17,684 bases of DNA. Source: DATAEU01 sp046724395 (GTDB lineage Bacteria; Actinomycetota; UBA4738; HRBIN12). The translations under genes and the position numbers were made by a program. The DNA is taken from assembly GCA_046724395.1 (NCBI GenBank), contig JBKOWM010000069.1:1-17684 (forward strand). Reading direction: 5' to 3'. Under the pieces are notes generated by a model. It was not told the origin of the DNA. It made no database searches and saw only the letters and a list, made by a program, of their open reading frames with translations. This document shows positions 1-6,722 of this stretch, in pieces (position 1 is the stretch's first letter; each line of letters starts with the position of its first letter).

Positions 1-5
1 TCCTG

Positions 6-38
6 TCGTCGGCAGCGTCAGATGTGTATAAGAGACAG
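6..38 (+). other. Nextera/Tn5 sequencing adapter left in the assembly
   Basis: Bases 6-38 match the 33-nt Illumina Nextera read-1 adapter, ending in the Tn5 mosaic end AGATGTGTATAAGAGACAG (20-38). Bases 1-5 are of unknown origin. This is library sequence, not genome, so genomic sequence starts at about 39. Translation of the adapter creates the well-known spurious N-termini MCIRDR (from 22) and MYKRQ (from 24), which should not be used as gene starts. Confidence 0.97.
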
Positions 39-39
39 G

Positions 40-1167
40 GACAAAGGGGTCCGATACGCGACCGTTGTGGCCGACCAGGTTGCCGACGTCGGTCGGTGGC
101 TGGCGGAGCACGCCGTCGACGCGTGGTTTCATCACGAGGGCGTGCTCGGTGCGAGAACCGGCGCGTGGCAGACGGCCGGAGCCGCCACGGAGGACGCAGT
201 CGACTTCTCCCGCGGGGTTGGCGCCGGCGACCGAATGGTGCCCCTCACGGCCGAGGAGTGCCGCGCGCGCGCGGGCTCGCCGCGGTTCGTCGGCGGCGCG
301 TTCATCGCCGACTCCGCGACCGTGCAGCCCGCCCGCCTGGCCCGCGGCCTGCGAGGGGTCGCGCTCCGCCAAGGGGTCTCGATCTTCGAGGGGACGAGGG
401 TGACCGGCATCGACAGAAGGCGCCCGGCCGTGGTCAGAACCGACGGCGGAGCCATCCGCGCCGACCAGGTGGTCCTGACGATCGGCGCATGGGCCGCGGG
501 CTGGCGAGGGTTTCGCCGCAGCTTCGGGAACATCGCCGACTTCATGGTCGCGACGGAGCCGATCCCCGACCGGCTGAAGGAGATCGGATGGACGTCGCAC
601 ATCGGGATCGCGGACGGCCGGGAGATGCTCTACTACCTGCGCAAGACCGACGACGACCGGATCGCGATCGGCGGCGGGACGACCGGCGTGATCTACGACG
701 GCAGGATCGGTCGGCGCTCGACGCACGACCGGCGCGTCGCCGAGGTCGCCGCTCGCGGCCTGCTGTGGCTGTTCCCGCAGCTCGAGGGCGTCCGCTTCAC
801 TCATGCGTGGGGAGGCCCGATCGATCAGACCGCCTCGTTCACACCGTTCTTCCGGACGCTGCGCCCGGGGAACGTTCATGCCGGGCTCGGGTTCTCCGGC
901 CACGGGCTCGCCCAGACGAAGATCGGCGGCAGCATCCTGTCTTCGCTCGTGCAGGGCATCCAGGACGAATGGACCGCGCTACCCGTCGTCGGCCCAGAGG
1001 TCGGCAAGACGCCGCCCGAGCCGCTTCGCTGGCCGCTCGTCCGCGCCGCGGTTTGGGCGCTCGAGACGGGTGACGCCCGCGAGGAGCGCGGGAGGCGTCG
1101 CGGGCTGGTGCGGTCCGGCATCGGCGCCGCGCCGATCCGCAATCGCGAGCGGCTACGGGCCCGGTAG
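40..1167 (+). CDS. FAD-dependent amine oxidoreductase (DAO family, PuuB-like), 5' truncated
   Basis: This is the C-terminal 375 residues of a DAO-family flavoenzyme, the group that includes glycine/sarcosine oxidase and gamma-glutamylputrescine oxidase. Such enzymes oxidise a C-N bond with FAD and pass electrons to oxygen or another acceptor. The N-terminal Rossmann GxGxxG segment, probably 70-90 residues, is missing because the contig begins in adapter; the ATG at 22 lies inside the adapter and is false. Visible family features are the mid-protein segment DQVVLTIGAWA, the strand RIAIGGGTTG and the late FAD-contact segment HAGLGFSGHGLAQTKIGG. The tail contains PPEPLRWPLVRAA, which resembles the tail of PuuB-type oxidases. 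The neighbouring Pot-type transporter and dead aldehyde dehydrogenase fit amine catabolism. The family is sure; the substrate is not. The last 15 bases overlap the convergent small gene at 1153. Confidence 0.85.
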   Translation, partial: DKGVRYATVVADQVADVGRWLAEHAVDAWFHHEGVLGARTGAWQTAGAATEDAVDFSRGVGAGDRMVPLTAEECRARAGSPRFVGGAFIADSATVQPARLARGLRGVALRQGVSIFEGTRVTGIDRRRPAVVRTDGGAIRADQVVLTIGAWAAGWRGFRRSFGNIADFMVATEPIPDRLKEIGWTSHIGIADGREMLYYLRKTDDDRIAIGGGTTGVIYDGRIGRRSTHDRRVAEVAARGLLWLFPQLEGVRFTHAWGGPIDQTASFTPFFRTLRPGNVHAGLGFSGHGLAQTKIGGSILSSLVQGIQDEWTALPVVGPEVGKTPPEPLRWPLVRAAVWALETGDAREERGRRRGLVRSGIGAAPIRNRERLRAR

Positions 1168-1374
1168 CGACCGCCGCTGCTGCTCGTCGTACGCGCGCTG
1201 CACGTCGCGCCGGTACCGATACATCCGGTAGCGGACCCACCAGTAGCCGAAGGCGGCCAGGCAAGTGACCGTCAACAGAACCGACAGGACGATCACGAGC
1301 GTGACCTTGAGGACCGCGCCGAGCACGCCGAAGATCGCCGCGAGCAGGAGCAGGATGAGGATGAAGACGAACAC
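1153..1374 (-). CDS. Small membrane protein with two hydrophobic segments, unknown function
   Basis: A 73-residue product is read from GTG at 1374. It begins with a strongly hydrophobic stretch (FVFILILLLLAAIFGVLGAV), has a second one (VTLVIVLSVLLTVTCLAAFGYW), and ends in a basic, tyrosine-rich tail (VRYRMYRYRRDVQRAYDEQQ). It is therefore probably a two-helix inner-membrane protein with a cytoplasmic tail. I do not recognise a named family. The start is uncertain: an in-frame ATG at 1467 would add 31 polar residues, but the hydrophobic segment begins right at the GTG. No strong Shine-Dalgarno sequence is seen before either start. Its 3' end overlaps the 3' end of the amine oxidase gene by 15 bases, tail to tail. 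The membrane pattern and charged tail support a real gene over a chance frame. Confidence 0.6.
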   Translation of the reverse strand: MFVFILILLLLAAIFGVLGAVLKVTLVIVLSVLLTVTCLAAFGYWWVRYRMYRYRRDVQRAYDEQQRRSLPGP

Positions 1375-1450
1375 GCTGCCATCGTACGGCGCGTGTGCCG
1401 GAACGCCGTCGACGCCACTCCCGACGTTCTCGCGCGTCGTTCGCGCTGGG

Positions 1451-2370
1451 ATCTCCGGCGAAGTCATCGCGACGGCGCCGCACTCAAAGGCCGCCGACGT
1501 CGAGCGCGCCGTGAAGGCCGCGCGGTGTTCCACGTCCTCACCGGGATGGGCGAGACCGCCGGTGCTGCGCTGGTCGAGAGCCCGAACGTCGACAAGATCT
1601 CGTTCACCGGCTCGCGCGACGTCGGCAAGCTCATCGTGCGCAAGCTTCGGACACGCTGAAGCGGGTGACCCTCGAGCTCGGCGGCAAGTGCCGAACATCG
1701 TGTTCTCCGATGCCCGCTTGCGGAGACGTTCGAGGGATCGGGCAACGGCATCTTCTGGAACCAGGGAGAGATCTGTTCGGCCGGCTCGCGCGTGTTCGTG
1801 CAGAAGCCCGTGTACGACGACGCCATCAACGCCTTTGTCGAGCGTGTCGGGCAGATCAAGCTCGGCTACGGCCTCGACGAGTCGACGACGATGGGGCCCC
1901 TGGTGTCCAAGGAGCAGCAGGAGCGTGAATCGGTATCTGGAGATCGGCCGGGGTGAGGCCAAGGTCGCCGCCGAGGGTCGACACCCGGCGACGGCCGCCG
2001 GGCGACGGGCTACTTCGTGCCTCCGACGGTCTTTGCCGACGTCGACAACTCGGCCACGATCGATCGGGAGGAGATCTTCGGGCCCGTGATGTCCGTGATC
2101 CCGTTCTCGAGCGTCGACGACGTGGTCGCGATTGCCAACGACAACGGCTATGGCCTGGCCGCCGCGGTGTGGACCTCCGACATCCGCACGGCGCTCAACG
2201 CGGCCCGGGCGCTTCGGGCGGCATCGTATGGATCAACGACGCGCAGCCGGCGCCGACCGAGATGCCATGGGGCGGCTTCAAGCAGTCGGGCGTCGGCCGC
2301 GAGCTCGGAAAAGGAGGGCGTGGACGACTTCCTGGAGTCGAAGTCGGTCTGCGTGAACCTCGCCGAGTGA
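1451..2370 (+). pseudogene. Aldehyde dehydrogenase (betaine/aminoaldehyde type) pseudogene, internal deletion plus frameshifts
   Basis: Pieces of one NAD(P)-dependent aldehyde dehydrogenase occur in order but in changing frames. They are GEVIATAP..DVERAVKAAR (1457-1525), VFHVLTGMGETAGAAL..ISFTGS (1525-1640), TLELGGK with the general-base Glu (1668-1688), PNIVFSDA (about 1691-1714), NQGEICSAGSR with the nucleophilic Cys (about 1760-1790), VNRYLEIGRGEAKVAAEG (about 1926-1979), FVPPTVFADV..EEIFGPV (2017-2094), SGGIVWINDAQPAPTEMPWGGFKQSG (2214-2291) and KEGVDDFLESKSV (2300 to the stop at 2368). At 1525 about 150 codons between the N-terminal helix and the cofactor-binding domain are absent. Later frame changes lie near 1643, 1690, 1718, 1925, 1985-2010, 2210 and 2300, mostly one-base losses in short runs. 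The N-terminus before 1451 is not recognisable. The family normally has about 490 residues. No full-length enzyme can be made. Part of the damage could be assembly error, but the 150-codon loss makes decay more likely. Confidence 0.88.
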
Positions 2371-2426
2371 ACGGACCTGCCCCCGAAAGCGGTTGAACGG
2401 CCATGCAATAGCCACCGATGGTCGTG

Positions 2427-2432
2427 TATCCT
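2427..2432 (+). promoter_or_regulatory. Possible -10 box for the ABC ATPase gene
   Basis: TATCCT lies eight bases before the ATG at 2441, which would give a leaderless or nearly leaderless transcript. I see no convincing -35 element 16-18 bases upstream. Support is weak. Confidence 0.25.
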
Positions 2433-2440
2433 CGCGACCC

Positions 2441-3553
2441 ATGGCGGGAGGAGAGGTCCGGCTCGTCCGTCTCGTGAAGCGGTTCGACGAGGTCACCGCC
2501 GTCGACGGGATCGATCTGTCCATGCCGCCCGGCGAGTTCTTCTCGCTCCTCGGCCCGTCGGGGTGCGGCAAGACGACGACGCTGCGCCTCATCGCGGGCT
2601 TCGAGCGCCCGGACGAGGGGCAGATCCTGCTCGACGGCGTCGACATGGCGCAGACCCCACCGCACAAGCGCAACGTGAACACGGTGTTCCAGAACTATGC
2701 GCTGTTCCCGCACCTCAACGTCTTCGACAACGTCGCGTTCGGCCTCCGGTACAAGGACGTCTCGAAACAGCAGGTCCGCACGAGGGTGCTCGACGCGCTG
2801 TCGCTCGTTCGGCTGGAGGGTCTCGAGAAGCGCCGCCCGTCGCAGCTGTCGGGCGGTCAGCAGCAGCGGGTCGCGCTGGCCCGCGCCCTCGTCCTGAACC
2901 CTGCCGTGCTTCTGCTCGACGAGCCGCTCGGTGCCCTCGACGCCAAGCTGCGTAAGGCGCTGCAGATCGAGTTGAAGGCCCTCCAGGAGGAGATCGGAAT
3001 CACGTTCGTGTACGTGACGCACGATCAGGAGGAAGCGCTGACGATGTCGGATCGCCTGGCCGTCATGTCCAGTGGCCGTGTCGAGCAACTCGGGACGCCG
3101 AGCGAGGTGTACGAGGAGCCGGAGACCGCATACGTCGCGGACTTCCTGGGCGTTTCCAACCTGATGGATGCCAGGGCTGAGGGGACCAACGGCGACGGTC
3201 GGTGTCGCATCCGGATCGGCGAATTCCAGCTCTCCGCGGGGCAGGGCGAGCGTGACGCTCGCGGCGACGCAAAGATCGTGATCCGGCCCGAGCGCGTGCA
3301 GCTCGAGCCAGCGGGCGGGACGGGCGAGAACCGGATCCCCGGGATGGTCGAACGGGTCGTGTACGTCGGCTCGATCATGCAGGTCATCGTTCATCTGGCG
3401 CCGGGCCACAGCGTGCAGGCGTGGATTCAGAACCGCGGCGGCGGGAACCTGCCGTATCAGCAGGGTTCGCCCGTCTCGGTGCACCTTCCGGCTGACGCCC
3501 TCCGCGTGTTGCAGGACGCACTCACCGGGACGCGCGCCGGCGCCTCGGCCTAG
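2441..3553 (+). CDS. potA: ABC transporter ATP-binding protein, spermidine/putrescine type (PotA-like)
   Basis: The 370-residue cytoplasmic ATPase should power import by the membrane proteins encoded at 4798-6722. All nucleotide-binding motifs are intact: Walker A GPSGCGKTT (38-46), Q-loop Gln84 in FQNYALFPHLNV, signature LSGGQQQRVALARAL (136-150), Walker B VLLLDE (156-161), D-loop GALD, and switch His194 in VTHDQEEA. Residues from about 240 to the end form a TOBE-type regulatory domain (VIRPERVQL, VERVVYVGSIMQVIV), normal for PotA-class ATPases. Length matches the family. I chose the ATG at 2441 because homology begins within a few residues of it; an in-frame TTG at 2393 would add 16 unconserved residues. 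The gene stands alone on the plus strand, about 1.2 kb from the convergent permease operon, instead of being the first gene of a potABCD operon. Polyamines are the likeliest substrate class, but related ATPases serve iron, thiamine or opine importers. Confidence 0.9.
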   Translation: MAGGEVRLVRLVKRFDEVTAVDGIDLSMPPGEFFSLLGPSGCGKTTTLRLIAGFERPDEGQILLDGVDMAQTPPHKRNVNTVFQNYALFPHLNVFDNVAFGLRYKDVSKQQVRTRVLDALSLVRLEGLEKRRPSQLSGGQQQRVALARALVLNPAVLLLDEPLGALDAKLRKALQIELKALQEEIGITFVYVTHDQEEALTMSDRLAVMSSGRVEQLGTPSEVYEEPETAYVADFLGVSNLMDARAEGTNGDGRCRIRIGEFQLSAGQGERDARGDAKIVIRPERVQLEPAGGTGENRIPGMVERVVYVGSIMQVIVHLAPGHSVQAWIQNRGGGNLPYQQGSPVSVHLPADALRVLQDALTGTRAGASA

Positions 3554-3615
3554 CGGACGCCCTCGGGCCGAACCCGTCCCTCGCGCCGCCGATGCTGCGG
3601 AGGCAAGATGTCGGG

Positions 3616-4776
3616 ATGCGACCCGTGCGTTTTGCCCTCGCCGCGGGGCTCGTGCTCGCGATAGCGGCGATCGTCGTGTCCAACGGAAGCGACACGCCGT
3701 CGCTCGCGGCGTGCGGGGCGTGGCGCACCGTCCAGGCGCCCGAATCGCCGGGCGTGGATCGATTCCTCTTCGGCGTCGGCGCGAGCTCGAACACGGACGC
3801 GTGGGCGGTCGGGTCCTTGCGGCGTCTGGGTGGCCGCGCGCGAACGCTCGCCCTGCACTGGGACGGGGAGCGCTGGTCGACGGTTCCGACGCCGAGAGCC
3901 GGACCCGGTGATGCGTTCCTGAACGCCGTCGCGGTCGTCTCGCCGACCGACGCGTGGGCCGGCGGGCTGTGGCGCGGGTCCGACGGTCTCGCCCGCACGC
4001 TCGTGATGCACTGGGACGGCCGGCGTTGGTCCGTCGTCGACTCGCCGAACCCCGGCGATGGGGAGCACGTCCTGTCGTCCGCCTCGGCGACGACTGGCGA
4101 CGATGTCTGGTTCGCCGGCTACTCGCGAATGGGGAGCTCGTTCCGCTCGCTGATCCTGCGCTGGGACGGGACCGGTCTTTACGCCACGTACCCGGCCGGT
4201 CGGGTGGCCGGCGACGAGCAGGCCATCGGCGCGGTGTCGAGCGCCGGCGACACCGCGATCGCGGTCGGCGGACGGGCGCTCGGCAACGGCGGCACCGAGC
4301 CGCTCGTTCTGCGGTGGGACGGTGCCGCCTGGCGACGGGAAGCCGCCGGCCTGAGTGCGGCGCACGGTACGGTACTCGCTGGGGTGGCGGCGTCACCAAC
4401 GGGCGACGCGTGGGTCGTCGGTGGATATCCCGGCATCGGAACGAGCGCCGCCTTTGCGGCCGCCTACGACGGCTCGGCGTGGAGGACCTTCGCCCGGCGT
4501 TCGATTGGCACGGGCGACTCGTTCTCGGGCGTCGCCGCGTTCGACGGCGGGGCGTGGGCCGTGGGTAGCTACGTCGAGGACCGCGTTGAGCGGACGCTCA
4601 TCGAACTCGGCGGCGACGGAGACTGGCGCCGAGTGCCGAGCCCGAACCTGCCGAGGCGCGACAACCACCTGCTGGACGTGGCCGCCCTGGCCAGCGGCGA
4701 GGCGTGGGCGGTCGGCAGCACGACCGATGCGAGGCAGCGCGAACGGCCGTTGATCGTCCACTTCTGCCCGGGATGA
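3616..4776 (+). CDS. Exported seven-repeat beta-propeller protein
   Basis: The 386-residue product starts with a signal sequence (MRPVRF, hydrophobic 7-21, then a polar stretch to Cys33). The rest is seven imperfect units of about 45-50 residues. Each contains a W-x-x-V/T strand, a segment like GVAA-x-x-x-x-DAWAVG, and a strand like RTL-x-x-HWDG. The last repeat ends six residues before the C-terminus, so this is very probably a seven-bladed propeller outside the membrane. No catalytic motif is visible; binding or scaffolding is the usual role of this fold. The only cysteines are Cys33 and Cys384, flanking the propeller. LAAC at 30-33 also resembles a lipobox, though it is far from the hydrophobic core. 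I chose ATG 3616 because the signal peptide starts there; ATG 3592 would add eight residues, and GGAGG at 3599-3603 is 12 bases before 3616. It is wedged between the two halves of the ABC importer. A sensing or accessory link is only a guess. Confidence 0.8.
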   Translation: MRPVRFALAAGLVLAIAAIVVSNGSDTPSLAACGAWRTVQAPESPGVDRFLFGVGASSNTDAWAVGSLRRLGGRARTLALHWDGERWSTVPTPRAGPGDAFLNAVAVVSPTDAWAGGLWRGSDGLARTLVMHWDGRRWSVVDSPNPGDGEHVLSSASATTGDDVWFAGYSRMGSSFRSLILRWDGTGLYATYPAGRVAGDEQAIGAVSSAGDTAIAVGGRALGNGGTEPLVLRWDGAAWRREAAGLSAAHGTVLAGVAASPTGDAWVVGGYPGIGTSAAFAAAYDGSAWRTFARRSIGTGDSFSGVAAFDGGAWAVGSYVEDRVERTLIELGGDGDWRRVPSPNLPRRDNHLLDVAALASGEAWAVGSTTDARQRERPLIVHFCPG

Positions 4777-4797
4777 GCGTGCGGCCGCCGGCCGTCG

Positions 4798-5736
4798 CTA
4801 CAGCTGCGCGAACTCGGTCGCGCCTGTGGCGCCGGCTCGTTCGCCCTTCGAGAACGCTCGGTACAGCATGAGGCCCACGATCGCGGCGACCATCGTGCCG
4901 ACGAGCAGGGCGGCAGCGGCCGCGTTGACGGCCGGCGTCGGAGACGAGCGCGCCGCCGCGAAGATCTTGACGGCCAGCGGCTCGCTGGTTGCGGGCCCCG
5001 ACAGGTATCGGACAGTGATGAAGTCGTCTAGGGTGTCGGCGAAGACGATGGCGGCGCTCGCGAAGATCGCGGGATACAACAGCGGCAACAGGACTCGTCG
5101 AACGGCCGCGGTCGGCGTTGCGCCGAGGTCCATCCCGGCTTCCTCGTACTCCTTACCGATTGTGAGCAGCCGCGCGCGAACGATGATCACGGGATACGAG
5201 ACCTGAAACGTGATCAGTCCCAGAAGCTGTGCCGTCGTCCCGAGCTGGACGAGGTCCTTGAACGTGTAGGTGAAGACGAGCAGCAGCGAGACGCCGAGGA
5301 TGATCTCCGGCATGACGAAGGACAGGAGCATCGCGAAGTTCGCCGTCGCCGCCGGACGGCCGCGCCACCGATCGATGCCGATGGCGAAGGCGACGCCGAG
5401 CGGGACGGAGACGAGCATCGTCAGGAGCGCGAGCTTCATGCTTTGCGACAGAGCGCCTCGAAGCGCCTCGTCACGCCAGAGCGAGGTGGGGTCCTTGGTC
5501 CACCACCGCAACGAGAATCCCTGCCACGAGCTTCTGGAACGGCCCTTGTTGAACGAGAAGACGATGGCGATGACGACCGGCAGGATCGACCATGCCAGAT
5601 AGGCCCACGTGATCCCCTCCAGGAACACGGGCTTTCGCCAGGGGTTGCGAAACCAGTTGATCGGACCGCGTCGGATGACGACCGGGTTTCCGACGGGACC
5701 CGAGCGCTCGGCAACGGCGACGGGGGCGTCGCTCAC
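4798..5736 (-). CDS. potC: ABC transporter permease, PotC-like
   Basis: This 312-residue integral membrane protein is the second permease subunit of the importer. It has a polar N-terminus of about 40 residues, a first helix at about 41-61 and then five further hydrophobic segments. The cytoplasmic coupling motif EEAGMDLGATPTAAVRRVLLPL (199-220) contacts the ATPase, and the family segment FADTLDDFITVRYLSGP (232-248) is present. The start is GTG at 5736, overlapping the stop of the upstream permease in a GTGA tetranucleotide (5733-5736), so translation is coupled. An open frame continues upstream to 6609 but is only a shadow of the potB-like gene. It is the third gene of the minus-strand operon and ends 21 bases from the convergent propeller gene. 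Confidence 0.9.
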   Translation of the reverse strand: MSDAPVAVAERSGPVGNPVVIRRGPINWFRNPWRKPVFLEGITWAYLAWSILPVVIAIVFSFNKGRSRSSWQGFSLRWWTKDPTSLWRDEALRGALSQSMKLALLTMLVSVPLGVAFAIGIDRWRGRPAATANFAMLLSFVMPEIILGVSLLLVFTYTFKDLVQLGTTAQLLGLITFQVSYPVIIVRARLLTIGKEYEEAGMDLGATPTAAVRRVLLPLLYPAIFASAAIVFADTLDDFITVRYLSGPATSEPLAVKIFAAARSSPTPAVNAAAAALLVGTMVAAIVGLMLYRAFSKGERAGATGATEFAQL

Positions 5737-6722
5737 AACCCCTCCTCGGTCGCCCGCTTCGTGCTCCGCAGGTAGTACAGCATCGGGATGATGAGGATCA
5801 CCATCACGGTCAGCACGAGCGAGGCCGCCTGCGCGGTTCGCCCGTTCCCCGAGATGGCCGTGTCGATGAGGTTGCCGATCATCGACGTTCGCGGCGAGTT
5901 GGAGAGCAGGTCGTTGGTGTAGTAGTCGCCGAACATCGGCAGCGACACGATGACCAGACCGGCGAGGATCGCCTGCCGCGACAGCGGCAGGGTCACGCGA
6001 ACGAACGTCTGGAACGGGCTCGCGCCGAGATCGCGGCCGGCCTCCAAATGGTCCTGGCTGATGCGATCGAGCTGTCCGTACAACGGCAGAATCATGTACG
6101 GGATGTAGCCGTATACGAGTCCGAGCACGACCGTGATGCCCTCTCCGGCGAGCCAGTTCTTCGGTCCCACGAAGGGAAGAAATCCCAGGAGGTCGTTCAC
6201 GTAGCCGTCGGGCTCGAGCAGGCTCTGCCAGGCGAACATCCGCATCAGGTAGTTGATCCAAAACGGCGCGATCAACAGGAACAGGAACAAAGCCTTGCGA
6301 CGGCCCCCGTAGCGGGCGACGAAGTAGGCGACGGCGTAGCCGAGGACGAGGCAGATCGCGCTGGCGAAGAACACGTACGCGAACGTCCGGAGGTACGCGG
6401 TCTGGAAGTACGCGTCCGAGCCGAAGATCTTCGACATGGTGCTGCCGAACGAATCGAACTCCCACCACCAAGGCTGATACACGGGCAGCGGGTTCTGGAA
6501 GATCGGGTCGACCGTTCCGAACGCGACCGCGAAGATCACGTAGAAGGGAAGGACAAACAGCACGGCGAGCCAGACGGTCGCCGGTGCCGCGAACGACGGC
6601 CAGAACCACCTGGGGTACCAGACGCCGCTGGCGCGTTGACCGGGCGGCGGACCAGGGAGCCGTGCCGGCTCGGCCTCTACCGGCGGCTCGGACGGGCGTT
6701 GCTCGAGGGTCTCGCTACGCAC
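5733..6722 (-). CDS. potB: ABC transporter permease, PotB-like
   Basis: This 329-residue permease is the first membrane subunit of the Pot-type importer. A 30-residue Pro/Glu-rich cytoplasmic N-terminus precedes the first helix (about 43-68). Five more hydrophobic segments follow. The EAA coupling loop is LEAGRDLGASPFQTFVRVTLPL (226-247), and LPMFGDYYTNDLL (261-273) matches the family pattern in PotB. Length is slightly above E. coli PotB because of the N-terminal extension. The start is GTG at 6722, overlapping the end of the binding-protein gene by eight bases (6715-6722). Translation is probably coupled both upstream and downstream. Confidence 0.9.
   Translation of the reverse strand: MRSETLEQRPSEPPVEAEPARLPGPPPGQRASGVWYPRWFWPSFAAPATVWLAVLFVLPFYVIFAVAFGTVDPIFQNPLPVYQPWWWEFDSFGSTMSKIFGSDAYFQTAYLRTFAYVFFASAICLVLGYAVAYFVARYGGRRKALFLFLLIAPFWINYLMRMFAWQSLLEPDGYVNDLLGFLPFVGPKNWLAGEGITVVLGLVYGYIPYMILPLYGQLDRISQDHLEAGRDLGASPFQTFVRVTLPLSRQAILAGLVIVSLPMFGDYYTNDLLSNSPRTSMIGNLIDTAISGNGRTAQAASLVLTVMVILIIPMLYYLRSTKRATEEGL

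Noticed and set aside
22..39. N-termini MCIRDR and MYKRQ as real protein starts
   Set aside because: They are translations of the Nextera adapter.
2195..4399. A 734-residue open frame on the minus strand
   Set aside because: It lies opposite the clear ATPase and propeller genes, is Arg/Pro-rich, and shows no family motif; a GC-rich antisense shadow.
4777..4797. Bidirectional terminator between the propeller and PotC-like genes
   Set aside because: GGCC-GCC-GGCC can form only a four-pair stem and has no T-run on either side.
5737..6609. N-terminal extension of the PotC-like permease to about 600 residues
   Set aside because: The extension is the PotB gene read in another frame. The GTGA overlap at 5733-5736 gives the proper start.
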